DNA of 64,000 bases from Microthrixaceae bacterium (GTDB taxonomy: Bacteria > Actinomycetota > Acidimicrobiia > Acidimicrobiales > Iamiaceae): assembly GCA_016702505.1 (NCBI GenBank), contig JADJDU010000004.1, positions 128,368-192,367 of the forward strand, written 5' to 3'. A model generated the notes under the pieces. It was given only the letters and a program-made list of their open reading frames with translations, was not told the DNA's origin and did no database searches. Positions 1 through 7,234 of this stretch are shown piece by piece. How positions within the stretch are numbered: position 1 is the stretch's first letter; each line of letters begins with the position of its first letter. The translations under genes were made by a program, and so were the position numbers.

Positions 1-59
1 AGCTCGTCGGCCGCCTTCCACAACGTCCGTCGAACCTCGGCCAGGTCCTCGCTCCTCAA
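1..59 (-). CDS. N-terminal fragment of an unidentified protein, cut by the window edge
   Basis: On the minus strand a TTG codon at 59 is preceded, about 7 bases away, by a strong Shine-Dalgarno sequence (GGAGGAG). The reading frame gives about 20 charged, helix-prone residues (MRSEDLAEVRRTLWKAADEL) before the left edge. Nothing else of the gene is visible, so no family can be named. It would be transcribed away from the IS110 element on its right. Confidence 0.3.
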   Translation of the reverse strand, partial: MRSEDLAEVRRTLWKAADE

Positions 60-269
60 CGCGGCTCTCCTCCATGCGCGAACTCCAACGAATGACAGTA
101 CGAGATTCCCGTGACCTGCCCTAGCCTCATCTCGGGGTCGACGGCAGCCCGGTCCTTCCCGAGGTCAAGCGCTCGGGTGAGGAGCGCGCCGGGCCTCAGC
201 GAGCCGACCAATCCCGTGGTCAGTTATAGAGACACAAGTGACCAAACGGGTGGTACGCTCGGCGTCAGT

Positions 270-460
270 GTCACTCTGGTCTCTGCCCGGGAGCTTGGCT
301 CCTACGCTCGGTGTCCTTCGTGGGCAGCATGCTTTGTGCCGGCTCCCGGGCGCGCAGAACCGGCCGGCGTGGCTTGATAGGAGCGTGGCATCGCCCCCAC
401 TGAGGTGTGCCCACCGACCGGTTCTGGTCCGGATCACCAACGTGAAAGGCGACCAGAGCC
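270..460 (+). ncRNA. Candidate IS110 bridge-RNA region upstream of the transposase
   Basis: No plausible protein is encoded here. A perfect 10-base inverted repeat (GCCCGGGAGC at 285-294, GCTCCCGGGC at 342-351) encloses a 47-base loop, and an outer 8-base pair of arms (CTCTGGTC at 274-281, GACCAGAG at 451-458) closes the whole segment just before the transposase start. In IS110-group elements the non-coding stretch upstream of the transposase encodes a structured bridge RNA whose loops specify target and donor. Position and folding agree; target and donor loop assignment is not possible without the element ends. Confidence 0.4.
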
Positions 461-462
461 CC

Positions 463-1516
463 ATGATCACCCTCGGAATCGATGCGCACAAGCGCACCCA
501 TACCGTCGTCGCGGTCGACGACGTCGGATGCCAGCTCGGCACCAAGACCACGACCGCAACGACCAGCGACGACCACCTGAGATCATCCGGTGGGCTGACC
601 GGTTCGGCCCCGAACGGCAGTGGGCGGTCGAAGACTGCCGGCACCTCTGCGCCGTCTCGAGTCGGACATGCTCGCCGCGGCGAGCGGATCGTTCGGGTGC
701 CACCCAAGTTGATGGCCCACGCTCGCGACGCAGCCCGCACCTACGGCAAGTCTGACCCGATCGACGCGCTCGCCGTCGCTCACGCCGCGTTGCGCAACCC
801 GGATCTTCCCGTTGCGCAGCTCGATGGTCCTGCCCGGGAACTGCGACTGCTGGTCGACCACCGCGGGACCTGGTGGCGGAGCGGACCCGTTGCCTCAACA
901 GGCTTCGCTGGCATCTCCACGAGCTCGACGCGTCCTGGGATCCGCCCGCTCGATCGCTCACGTCCTACAAGAACCTCGACGCGATCGCTGCCCGGCTGAC
1001 GAGTTTCGATGGTCCGGTTGCTCGCATCGCAGCCGAGATCGTCGAGCACGCCCGGCACCTGACCGTGCGCGAACGCCCTCGAACGCGGATCACCGGCATC
1101 GTCAACAAGCTCGCCCCGACCCTGCTCGCCCTCGCCGGGGTCGGCGCTCACCGCCGCCAAGATCGTCGCGGAGACCGCAGACGTTCGCCGGTTCAAGCAC
1201 AAGGACGCGTACGCCCGCCACAACGGCACCGCACCCCTGCCCGTCTGGTCCGGCAACCGCGAACGCCACCGCCTGTCTCGCACCGGGAACCGCCAACTCA
1301 ACGCGGCCATCCACCGCATCGCGATCACTCAGGCCCGCTGTCACGACGACGCCATTGCCTACATCGACCGGCGCCTGACCGATCACCCACAACACCAAGA
1401 CCGAAGCGCTCCGAGCCCTCAAACGACGTCTCTCCGACGTCGTCTACCGAGCCTTGCTCGCCGACGCCCAACCCGCCCAAACGGCACCCGCCGACTTGCT
1501 CGCGGCCGCCGCTTGA
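463..1516 (+). pseudogene. IS110-family transposase, frameshifted
   Basis: The ATG at 463 opens the DEDD (RuvC-like) N-terminus, with the first catalytic Asp in GIDAHK. Conserved IS110 blocks then appear in successive frames: FGPERQWAVEDC near 600-640, a middle block with KSDPIDALAVAHAA near 750-790, a helical linker from about 875, LALAGVGA and LTAAKIVAETADV near 1125-1170, and the C-terminal Tnp20 block with GTAPLPVWSGN near 1230 that carries the family's serine region, ending at TGA 1514-1516. At least four frame changes (about 580, 655, 870-900, 1145, 1380) are needed to join them, so no active enzyme can be read from this copy as given. A full-length family member is about 350-400 residues, which matches the span. 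The frame changes may be decay or sequence error. Confidence 0.85.
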
Positions 1517-1530
1517 CATAGGAGCAAACC

Positions 1531-1863
1531 ATGAGTGATTCACTCACGATCAATCCGGCGCACCTGTCCGATGACGACTGGGCTTCCATCCGAACGTTCC
1601 TGAACGCTGCGAAGGACCGGGGCGAGGTTGTCGAGTTCTCCTCCCACGTGGCGCTGCTGACCCCGGCCGACGCGGCCAGGCGGCTTGGCATGTCCCGGTC
1701 GACGGTCCTGCGCCGCATCGCCGATGGTGACCTGAAGGCCACGAAGGTCGGCACCCACCACCGGATTCCGCTCGCCGAGTTCGAGCGGTACAGCCACGAG
1801 CTCATGCGCCGAATGGCCGAAGCGAGCGCGACAGACATCGAGGCCGAGCTCTTCGGTGAGTGA
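1531..1863 (+). CDS. Excisionase-type helix-turn-helix protein, probable antitoxin
   Basis: A 110-residue protein with a Shine-Dalgarno GGAG at 1521-1524. Residues about 45-90 form an excisionase/MerR-like DNA-binding domain: LLTPADAARRLGMSRSTVLRRI, followed by a wing with KVGTHHRIPLAEF. The stop overlaps the GTG of the downstream PIN protein (GGTGAGTGA), so the two are translationally coupled. HTH genes directly coupled to a PIN nuclease are normally antitoxins that repress their own operon and bind the toxin; that role is inferred. The first 40 residues are acidic and match no family I recognise. It lies 14 bases after an IS110 transposase. Confidence 0.8.
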   Translation: MSDSLTINPAHLSDDDWASIRTFLNAAKDRGEVVEFSSHVALLTPADAARRLGMSRSTVLRRIADGDLKATKVGTHHRIPLAEFERYSHELMRRMAEASATDIEAELFGE

Positions 1864-2509
1864 CCCGGTCGTCTTCATCGACGCCAACACGCTGGCCTCG
1901 CCCGTCACCCGTACGCTCCTCCTCGCCGGAGGTCGCGCCGATGGCCTCCTGTTGACCTGGTCGGCCCACGTCGAGGTCGAAGCCGACCGCCACGCCCGCG
2001 GTGCGTCTTCACGCACCTCGGTGGTCCGTCGGGACATCCTGGGCATGGAGCTGTCGAAGTCAGCCCGAACGACGGACGGGTTGCTGACCGCCTCGGACGA
2101 GGATCGGCAGGTGATCGCAGATGCCATCCAAACCCGAGCGCGTTTCCTCGTGACGACCGACGTCGATGACTTCGCCCTCGACGACCTCCAGGCACACGAC
2201 ATGAGCGCCGTGAACCCCGACTACTTCATGGCACTGCGGTTCACCCAGCACGCCTACCGGGAGGGCGTCCGCACGCTCGCCGAGGTGGCGAAGAACCCGC
2301 CTCGAACCGAAGCGGAGGTGCACCGGATGCTCGGCCGGCGACATCCCCGCGTGACAGCACGCTTCGCCGACATCTACGACCTCACCCCGGTCGTCGCAGA
2401 CGAGGATCAGCCCAGCGTGCTCTTCCGAGGCGCGATATGCGTGCGATGCGAGGCCACGCTCGACGCCGGTGGCCGTCGGGTTGGCCTCTGCGCCGAGCAC
2501 ATCCAGTAG
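1856..2509 (+). CDS. PIN-domain ribonuclease, probable toxin
   Basis: A 217-residue PIN nuclease starting at a GTG that overlaps the antitoxin stop. Acidic active-site residues are visible: VVFIDANTL at the start, an E in HVEVEADRH, and a D pair in LVTTDVDDFAL around residue 102, consistent with Mg-dependent RNA cleavage. It is longer than a typical VapC (about 130 residues). The extra C-terminal half has its own helical region (THAEVHRMLG-like) and ends in a possible zinc-binding tail, CVRCEATL...GLCAEHIQ (CxxC then CxxH). With its excisionase-type partner this forms a type II toxin-antitoxin module unlike VapBC. Target RNA is unknown. Confidence 0.75.
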   Translation: MSDPVVFIDANTLASPVTRTLLLAGGRADGLLLTWSAHVEVEADRHARGASSRTSVVRRDILGMELSKSARTTDGLLTASDEDRQVIADAIQTRARFLVTTDVDDFALDDLQAHDMSAVNPDYFMALRFTQHAYREGVRTLAEVAKNPPRTEAEVHRMLGRRHPRVTARFADIYDLTPVVADEDQPSVLFRGAICVRCEATLDAGGRRVGLCAEHIQ

Positions 2510-2514
2510 GGCGG

Positions 2515-2670
2515 TCAGTCAGGAACGTGATTGGCAACCAGCGCTGCCAGCTCGCGATCTGGGAACGAGTGTCGCTTGTAGAGCGGAATGCACGGGGTTC
2601 CCGCGAGGCGAACGGCCATGGGCACCAGGTCGTCACTTCGCCCGTTCTTGGTGGCATGGATCGTGTACAT
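2515..2670 (-). CDS. Possible small protein fragment (MYTIHATK start)
   Basis: A 51-residue reading frame that begins MYTIHATKNG and runs to a stop 6 bases after the PIN gene, convergent with it. The opening resembles the N-terminus of a small actinobacterial family (I recall MYTIHATKKL-type starts), but the remainder does not continue like it and there is no good ribosome binding site. It may be a remnant. The rest of 2510-2786 holds nothing I can identify. Confidence 0.25.
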   Translation of the reverse strand: MYTIHATKNGRSDDLVPMAVRLAGTPCIPLYKRHSFPDRELAALVANHVPD

Positions 2671-2786
2671 CGAAGAGCTACAAGCCCCGCCATGCTGACG
2701 AACCTCCACCTCGTGCCGCGTTCCACCCCAGTCCCAACTGGTCCGTTAGAGGACCCGCTAGAACTTGGCCCCTCCCAGGACGCGCA

Positions 2787-2818
2787 AGAGGCGGCCTCCG
2801 GAACCGGGGACCGCCTCT
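2787..2818 (-). terminator. Hairpin downstream of tRNA-Arg
   Basis: AGAGGCGG (2787-2794) pairs with CCGCCTCT (2811-2818), extended by a partly paired inner stem. It lies 20 bases past the tRNA 3' end on the minus strand. There is no clear U-tract, so it is called on position and stem only. Confidence 0.5.
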
Positions 2819-2837
2819 GACCAGCGCATGTGCGCAG

Positions 2838-2911
2838 CGCGCTCGAAGGGACTCGAACCCCTAACCTTCTGATCCGTAGTCAGATGCTCTATCCAATTGA
2901 GCTACGAGCGC
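2838..2911 (-). tRNA. tRNA-Arg (anticodon ACG)
   Basis: Read on the minus strand, 74 bases form a full cloverleaf. The acceptor stem GCGCTCG/CGAGCGC closes at 2905-2911 and 2839-2845, the D arm has TAGCTCAATTGGATAGAGC, the anticodon loop is CTACGGA (ACG), and the T arm contains GGTTCGAGTCC. CCA is not encoded. ACG decodes CGU and, with inosine, CGC/CGA. Confidence 0.95.
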
Positions 2912-2997
2912 TGGGTTGGCTGGAGCACTGTAGTCCCCCACCGGATCGACGAGCCAACGCGACTCGAATGGGTGAAGCTCAGCGCAGTGCCGACACG

Positions 2998-3750
2998 TCA
3001 CCCACCGGACCGAGCCGCTTCGATCGCGGCCCGCTGCGGGCCGGTCAGGTACTTGACCGCCTCACGCAACGTCACGCCACTGGCACGTCCGACACGAGGC
3101 GCAAGCCACTCGAACACCAGGTCTGGGCGGCGCTTGGACGTGTCTCTCAACACCCAGCCGATGGCCTTGGCAATGAAGAACTCACGTTCATCCAACAGGT
3201 CATCTGCATAGCGACCGAAGCGTACGAAGTCTCCTCGACCCCCGCGCAAGGGCACCAGGAGTGCCAGAAGCGCAGCTCGGCGCAGCCAGAAGTCGTCGTT
3301 CACGACCCAACGATCCAGCCATGTGGCCGACGACTGATCAGCGGCCACGATGGGGCCAACCAGCCAGATCGCTATCGGATCCACCAGAGCCCAGGTTGAG
3401 GCCTGGCGCAACATCGACTCCATCATGGGCAAGTCGGCGGCGTTCAAGACCTTGGTCCGAGCGGCCAGCAGCTCGACGGCGGCCAAGCGGTGCTCGTGGA
3501 TGGGGTATGACCACAGTTCCCCGGCCAACTCCACCAACTGGTCACGGTCGAGGCTCGGGTGGTCACGATGGAACCGGCGAACCACACCTCTCACCTCCGG
3601 AACCGATGCACCCAGGTGACCTATCTCGCTCTTGAGGTATGTCCGCTGCTGACCGGCCCGCTCCTGGTCGGCGTGAGCCTCGAGCTCGGACTTGATCTCT
3701 GACACCGCACCGCTGACGTCCACCAGCAGAACCTGCCACACATGGACCAT
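2998..3750 (-). CDS. DNA alkylation repair protein (AlkD-like HEAT-repeat glycosylase)
   Basis: Up to 250 residues, all-helical, of the AlkD-like superfamily that removes bulky or cationic N3/N7-alkylated bases. Recognisable are the N-terminal helix block with QQRTYLKSEIGHLG, the region LAGELWSYPIHEHRLAAVELL, DRWVVNDDFWLRRAALLALL and, near the C-terminus, DEREFFIAKAIGWVLRDTSK with the WxLR pattern of the family. The ATG at 3750 lies inside a long inverted repeat, so a GTG about 15 codons inside (VSEIKSELEAHAD) is a likely alternative start. It stands alone and is divergent from the hydrolase gene. Confidence 0.8.
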   Translation of the reverse strand: MVHVWQVLLVDVSGAVSEIKSELEAHADQERAGQQRTYLKSEIGHLGASVPEVRGVVRRFHRDHPSLDRDQLVELAGELWSYPIHEHRLAAVELLAARTKVLNAADLPMMESMLRQASTWALVDPIAIWLVGPIVAADQSSATWLDRWVVNDDFWLRRAALLALLVPLRGGRGDFVRFGRYADDLLDEREFFIAKAIGWVLRDTSKRRPDLVFEWLAPRVGRASGVTLREAVKYLTGPQRAAIEAARSGG

Positions 3751-3775
3751 GCATCGGGTGGTCCACGTGTGGCAG
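3733..3775. repeat. 17-bp inverted repeat at the divergent 5' ends
   Basis: CTGCCACACATGGACCA (3733-3749) and TGGTCCACGTGTGGCAG (3759-3775) are inverted copies with one mismatch and a 9-base spacer. It lies between the AlkD-like gene and the hydrolase gene, so it may be an operator serving one or both, or an RNA hairpin in the 5' leader. Confidence 0.6.
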
Positions 3776-3783
3776 ATCCCTTT

Positions 3784-3825
3784 GGCCAGATCCCCGTGGC
3801 CAGACCCCCGTGGCCAGGTCCCACC
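3784..3825. repeat. 14-bp tandem repeat, three copies
   Basis: Three consecutive 14-base units beginning GGCCAG (3784-3797, 3798-3811, 3812-3825), with a few substitutions in the third. They lie between the inverted repeat and the hydrolase gene and run over an upstream ATG (3810) of that gene, which argues that the true start is further in. Confidence 0.65.
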
Positions 3826-3899
3826 GCGGGCGAGCCCGGGCGGGCCGACACAAGAACCTCCGATACCTGGCCGAGGACGGGTCGGCCGTAGCCTGGGAA

Positions 3900-4877
3900 G
3901 TGGTGAACCAGGAACCGCCAGTCCGCTACCGAACCATCCACGGCCATCGGCGTGCTTATCGCCTGCTCGGCGAGGGGCCGCCCCTGCTGTTGCTCCACGG
4001 AATCGGAGACAGTTCGGCGAGCTGGCTGCCGGTCATGGCCGAACTGGCCCAGCACCACACCGTCATCGCTCCCGACCTGTTGGGCCACGGCAACTCGGCC
4101 AAACCCCGGGCCGACTACTCGGTGGCGGCCTACGCCAACGGCATGCGTGACCTGCTGGAGGTGCTGGGTGTGGAACGGGCCACCGTGGTCGGGCACTCTC
4201 TGGGTGGAGGAGTTGCCGCCCAGTTCACATATCAATACCCCGAACGGTGCGAACGCCTCATCCTGGTGGCCACCGGCGGCGTCGCTCGGGCGGTGAACCC
4301 GTTTCTACGGGTGGCATCGGCGCCCCTGGCCGAAGTGCTTCTGGTCACGATGAACCTGCCTCCGATGCGCCCATTCGGGCGTCTCGGGTTGGAGTTCCTT
4401 CGCCAGGTCGGCCACGACATGGGTCGAGACAAGGACGAGCTGACCGAGGTCTTCAGCCGACTACCCGACACCGAGGCGCGGGTGGCCTTCACCCGCACCC
4501 TGCGTTCGGCGGTGGACTGGCGGGGCCAGGTCGTCACCATGCGGGATCGGGCCTACCTGACCGCCCACATGCCGACGCTGATCATGTGGGGCACCAACGA
4601 CGGGATCATCCCGTCCCGCCACGCTCAGATCATCCACGCGGCCATGCCCGGCAGCTTGCTCGAGTACTTCCCGGGTGCGGGTCACTTCCCCCACCACTCT
4701 GATCCTCAACGATTCATCGACCTCATCCTCACGTTCATCAACACCACGCCGCCGGCGGATCACAACCCCGAGGTGTGGCGAGCTGCCCTTCGCGACGGCA
4801 GGCCCGGGGTGTCCACCACCGAAGACGATGCCATCCCCGAGCTCCGCACAGAGCGGCCCGGTCGGACCCGGGCCTGA
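3900..4877 (+). CDS. Alpha/beta hydrolase
   Basis: About 325 residues from a GTG at 3900 or 3903; the same frame is open to an ATG at 3810, but that lies in tandem repeats and the extra residues look non-conserved. The alpha/beta-hydrolase core is complete: oxyanion-hole motif LLLLHGIGDSS, nucleophile elbow VVGHSLGGG (Ser), acid in MWGTNDGIIP (Asp), and GAGHFPHHSDP (catalytic His). The lid region is rich in Phe, Leu and Pro, typical of enzymes acting on hydrophobic esters. The substrate cannot be told. The last 45 residues are Pro/Arg/Asp-rich and variable. Confidence 0.85.
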   Translation: MVNQEPPVRYRTIHGHRRAYRLLGEGPPLLLLHGIGDSSASWLPVMAELAQHHTVIAPDLLGHGNSAKPRADYSVAAYANGMRDLLEVLGVERATVVGHSLGGGVAAQFTYQYPERCERLILVATGGVARAVNPFLRVASAPLAEVLLVTMNLPPMRPFGRLGLEFLRQVGHDMGRDKDELTEVFSRLPDTEARVAFTRTLRSAVDWRGQVVTMRDRAYLTAHMPTLIMWGTNDGIIPSRHAQIIHAAMPGSLLEYFPGAGHFPHHSDPQRFIDLILTFINTTPPADHNPEVWRAALRDGRPGVSTTEDDAIPELRTERPGRTRA

Positions 4878-4961
4878 TCGCTGGCCTTGCTGGTCCTCAC
4901 CGATAGACCGGCGACCGAACTCCGCCGGAAGGCTGTGCCTTTCGGTGGATCCGGCTTAGCG

Positions 4962-5891
4962 CTAGCCCAGCGGCGTGGGTTCGGGCAGTGTGACCACCCG
5001 GAAGTCCTGGCTCACCGCCGCCACCTCGTCGGGGAAGCGGGCCACATCCACCCCCAGGGCAAAGCCTGGCTCGACGCCGAGGGGGACGAAGAAGTCGTCG
5101 TGGTGGGTGGCCACGATCACCCGAGGTTGAAGGCGGGGCAGGATCCTCTCCAGGTAGCCCGGGGTGAACTGTCGGCCCGCGATCCCGCACAGCATCACGT
5201 CCACGTCACGGTGCCTGACCTCGTCGTCGATCAGGTCTGCCGATCCCTGGTGGTAGAGCGTGACCCCCGCGACAGCGATGTGGATGCCCCACACCTGGCC
5301 GCACTGGTAGGCCTGTGGGCACAGGTCACCCAAGTGTTCGCAGGTGAGCTCCCCGCCTTGGTTCACCTTGAGGCCCAGCACCAGCTTGGAATGGACGCTG
5401 GGGACGAAGGTCACCTCGAACGGCCCGATCTCATAGACCCGGTGCGGCTCTACCACCACCGACCGATCGGCCAGCCCGTGAAGGGCCATGAGATGTCGGG
5501 CCGAAGTGCTGCCGTAGACGGTGGCACCGTCGCGACGGGCGATCTCGGGGGCATCGAGGGCATGGTCGAAGTGGGTGTGACCGACGAGAACGGCGTCGGC
5601 TTTGGGTACCCAACGGTTCACCAGGTTCCTGTCTGGAAGGACTGTCCGCCGTCTGAGCATGTCGGCGAATGGGGCTCGGCTCACATAGGGATCGATGAGA
5701 ACCGTCGTGCCCTCGTAGGTGAGCACGAACCCGGCCACCCCGAGCCATCGCACCTCGAGGCCTGGGGGTAGGCCCAGATCGCCATCGGCCACCGCCAGGT
5801 CAGCAACCGTGGCCCGATCACGTGACTGGTGGCCGCTACGGGTGGCGGCATAGCTCAACAGGTCGACGGCATGACGCAGGGGTGAGGCCAT
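4962..5891 (-). CDS. MBL-fold metal-dependent hydrolase
   Basis: About 309 residues from ATG 5891; the frame is open to an ATG at 5993, but that one falls inside a 17-bp terminator hairpin. A metallo-beta-lactamase fold of the UlaG/NAPE-PLD-like type: VLIDPYVSRAPF, the metal motif HTHFDHALD, FVPSVHSKLVLGLK, then a small Cys-rich insert (CEHLGDLCPQAYQC) and VIVATHHDDFF near the C-terminus. It probably hydrolyses a phosphoester, lactone or similar bond with two Zn or Mn ions; the substrate is unknown. It is read in the same direction as the transglycosylase gene upstream but separated by a strong terminator. Confidence 0.85.
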   Translation of the reverse strand: MASPLRHAVDLLSYAATRSGHQSRDRATVADLAVADGDLGLPPGLEVRWLGVAGFVLTYEGTTVLIDPYVSRAPFADMLRRRTVLPDRNLVNRWVPKADAVLVGHTHFDHALDAPEIARRDGATVYGSTSARHLMALHGLADRSVVVEPHRVYEIGPFEVTFVPSVHSKLVLGLKVNQGGELTCEHLGDLCPQAYQCGQVWGIHIAVAGVTLYHQGSADLIDDEVRHRDVDVMLCGIAGRQFTPGYLERILPRLQPRVIVATHHDDFFVPLGVEPGFALGVDVARFPDEVAAVSQDFRVVTLPEPTPLG

Positions 5892-5988
5892 GGCCGGCGA
5901 GGCTAGGGCTCTCCCGACCCTGGGCGCTCGGGGGCCAAGCGGATACATCAGGTCGAGTGGTTGATGGGCTGGCACGGGGCCCGAAAAC

Positions 5989-6026
5989 GACATCGGAGCG
6001 CCGGGTCAACCCGGCGCTCCGATGTC
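5989..6026 (-). terminator. 17-bp perfect hairpin after the transglycosylase gene
   Basis: GACATCGGAGCGCCGGG (5989-6005) and its exact reverse complement (6010-6026) are separated by TCAA. It follows the stop of the minus-strand SLT gene by about 20 bases and would terminate that transcript. No long U-run is seen. Confidence 0.75.
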
Positions 6027-6046
6027 AGTTCCTACGGCAGGGCCGA

Positions 6047-6517
6047 TCAGGCCGGGCAGCCACCACCTGGGATGCGCTTGCCGCCCGAACGCCACGGCTG
6101 CCAGCCGTCCTTGTACATGCGGTGGGCTTCAGCCGACAGGGCGCTGGCCACCTCGGCGTTCTTGAACGGGTCCTTCATCTCGGCGAAGTCGTAGCCGAAG
6201 GTCTTCTTGATCCACTTGGTGTGGGTGGGGTGGATCTGGAAAAGGCCGGTGGTGCCGCTGCTCGGGTTGACGGCGTCGGCTTGGAAGCGGGACTCCCGGT
6301 TGACGATCCGCTCGGCACAAGCCGCGTTGAGGCCCCAGTGCTCGGCGATCGCCATCCTGGCGAAGCCTTCGGGTGAGCACGCGGTGGTTGCCCCGGCCAC
6401 GGTCAGAACGGCCAAGAGGCCGACGACCAGGTGCCAGGGGCGGCGCCGACGCACCTCCGGCTTGGGGTTGCCGTCTCCGACGGAACCGTGGACCGGGGTG
6501 GGGGCGGGGCGTGTCAC
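6047..6517 (-). CDS. Secreted lytic transglycosylase-like (SLT-fold) lipoprotein
   Basis: 156 residues from GTG 6517, which has AGGAG 9 bases before it; the frame stays open upstream to 6811 but that part looks unconserved. It has an Arg-rich N-terminus, a hydrophobic segment ending in a lipobox-like TTAC (VVGLLAVLTVAGATTAC), then a compact lysozyme-fold domain: CAERIVNRESRFQADAVNP with the catalytic Glu in NRES, SSGTTGLFQIHPTHT, and a C-terminal WQPW. This is the small actinobacterial transglycosylase/Rpf-like architecture that cleaves peptidoglycan outside the membrane. A 330-base gap upstream (6518-6847) holds the tRNA terminator and presumably this gene's promoter; I see no other feature there. 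Confidence 0.8.
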   Translation of the reverse strand: MTRPAPTPVHGSVGDGNPKPEVRRRRPWHLVVGLLAVLTVAGATTACSPEGFARMAIAEHWGLNAACAERIVNRESRFQADAVNPSSGTTGLFQIHPTHTKWIKKTFGYDFAEMKDPFKNAEVASALSAEAHRMYKDGWQPWRSGGKRIPGGGCPA

Positions 6518-6810
6518 TCGATGGAACTCCTGTTTCGGTGGTCCCACCCACCTCTGGAGGCGGGTCAGGTCCGGCAAATGCCGGGTGCTGCGGGCGGGAG
6601 GTGGACTCACCGGAGGTGGGCCGGGCTCCCGCTCTGGGGCTAACAGGGAGACATGTTTGTCGCATTCGTCATGGAAATGCAACATCAGCAAGCTGTCTGT
6701 GACACATGACAGGCGGATCGCAACCTGACGTAACGGGTCCGACGGACCCAGTCCACGTGGCTCGCGCATCGCTGCCCAGAGGTCCCGCCACCGACCCGGG
6801 GAATGAAACA

Positions 6811-6836
6811 AGCCCCCGGCATGGTGACCGGGGGCT
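6811..6836 (-). terminator. Intrinsic terminator of tRNA-Ser(GCT)
   Basis: AGCCCCCGG (6811-6819) pairs perfectly with CCGGGGGCT (6828-6836). On the minus strand the hairpin is followed by TGTTTCATT, a T-rich stretch, 12 bases after the tRNA end. Confidence 0.8.
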
Positions 6837-6847
6837 CGTTCGCTTGG

Positions 6848-6936
6848 CGGAGAGGGTGGGATTTGAACCCACGGACGAGTTACCCCGTCACCTCCTTAGC
6901 AGGGAGGCCCGATCGGCCTGACTCCGGCACCTCTCC
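6848..6936 (-). tRNA. tRNA-Ser (anticodon GCT)
   Basis: An 89-base class II tRNA on the minus strand. The acceptor stem is GGAGAGG/CCTCTCC, the anticodon stem-loop CTCCCTGCTAAGGAG gives GCT (serine, AGC/AGU), a long variable arm GTGACGGGGTAACTCGTC follows, and the T arm has GGTTCAAATCC. CCA is not encoded. Confidence 0.95.
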
Positions 6937-7076
6937 GTGTTGCGGGCAGCATCGTACACACCACCGCCACCTCGGTCCCACGAGTTGGCCGTCACCCTTC
7001 CTGTAGCTGGTCGCCATCGGGCCCGGCGACCGGCAGAGTAGCCAGTGAGGGTTCAAGGCGACCTAGGATCACGGGC

Positions 7077-7164
7077 GGAGCGGTGGCAGAGCGGACGAAT
7101 GCACCGGTCTTGAAAACCGGCGACCTGAGAGGGTCCGAGGGTTCGAATCCCTCCCGCTCCGCCA
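7077..7164 (+). tRNA. tRNA-Ser (anticodon TGA)
   Basis: A class II tRNA with acceptor GGAGCGG/CCGCTCC, anticodon loop CTTGAAA (TGA, serine UCA/UCG), a long variable arm GCGACCTGAGAGGGTC and T loop GGTTCGAATCC; the CCA end is encoded (7162-7164). It is divergent from the tRNA-Ser(GCT) 140 bases away. Confidence 0.95.
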
Positions 7165-7234
7165 ATGGGTTCTCCCGGGGTCGAGCCGTTAGCGGCGAAG
7201 TCCATGACGGGGGCGGCGGCGCCATACTGAGCCG

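Larger units (their letters stand above)
235..1518 (+). mobile_element. IS110-family insertion sequence, degraded; ends not determined
   Basis: This is defined by the broken transposase at 463-1516 together with the roughly 200-base structured segment before it. IS110 elements have no long terminal inverted repeats, so the ends cannot be read from the sequence; the left limit is a guess at the start of the structured segment. On the right, the next gene's Shine-Dalgarno sequence begins at 1521, so the element must end very close to the transposase stop or its right flank was lost. Confidence 0.5.

Noticed and set aside
6518..6810. Possible ydaO (c-di-AMP) riboswitch before the SLT/Rpf-like gene, as in other actinobacteria
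   Set aside because: The minus-strand leader contains GGGAGCC and GGTGAGTC but not the conserved GGTGAATC and CAGCTAAC elements, and no matching helices could be drawn.
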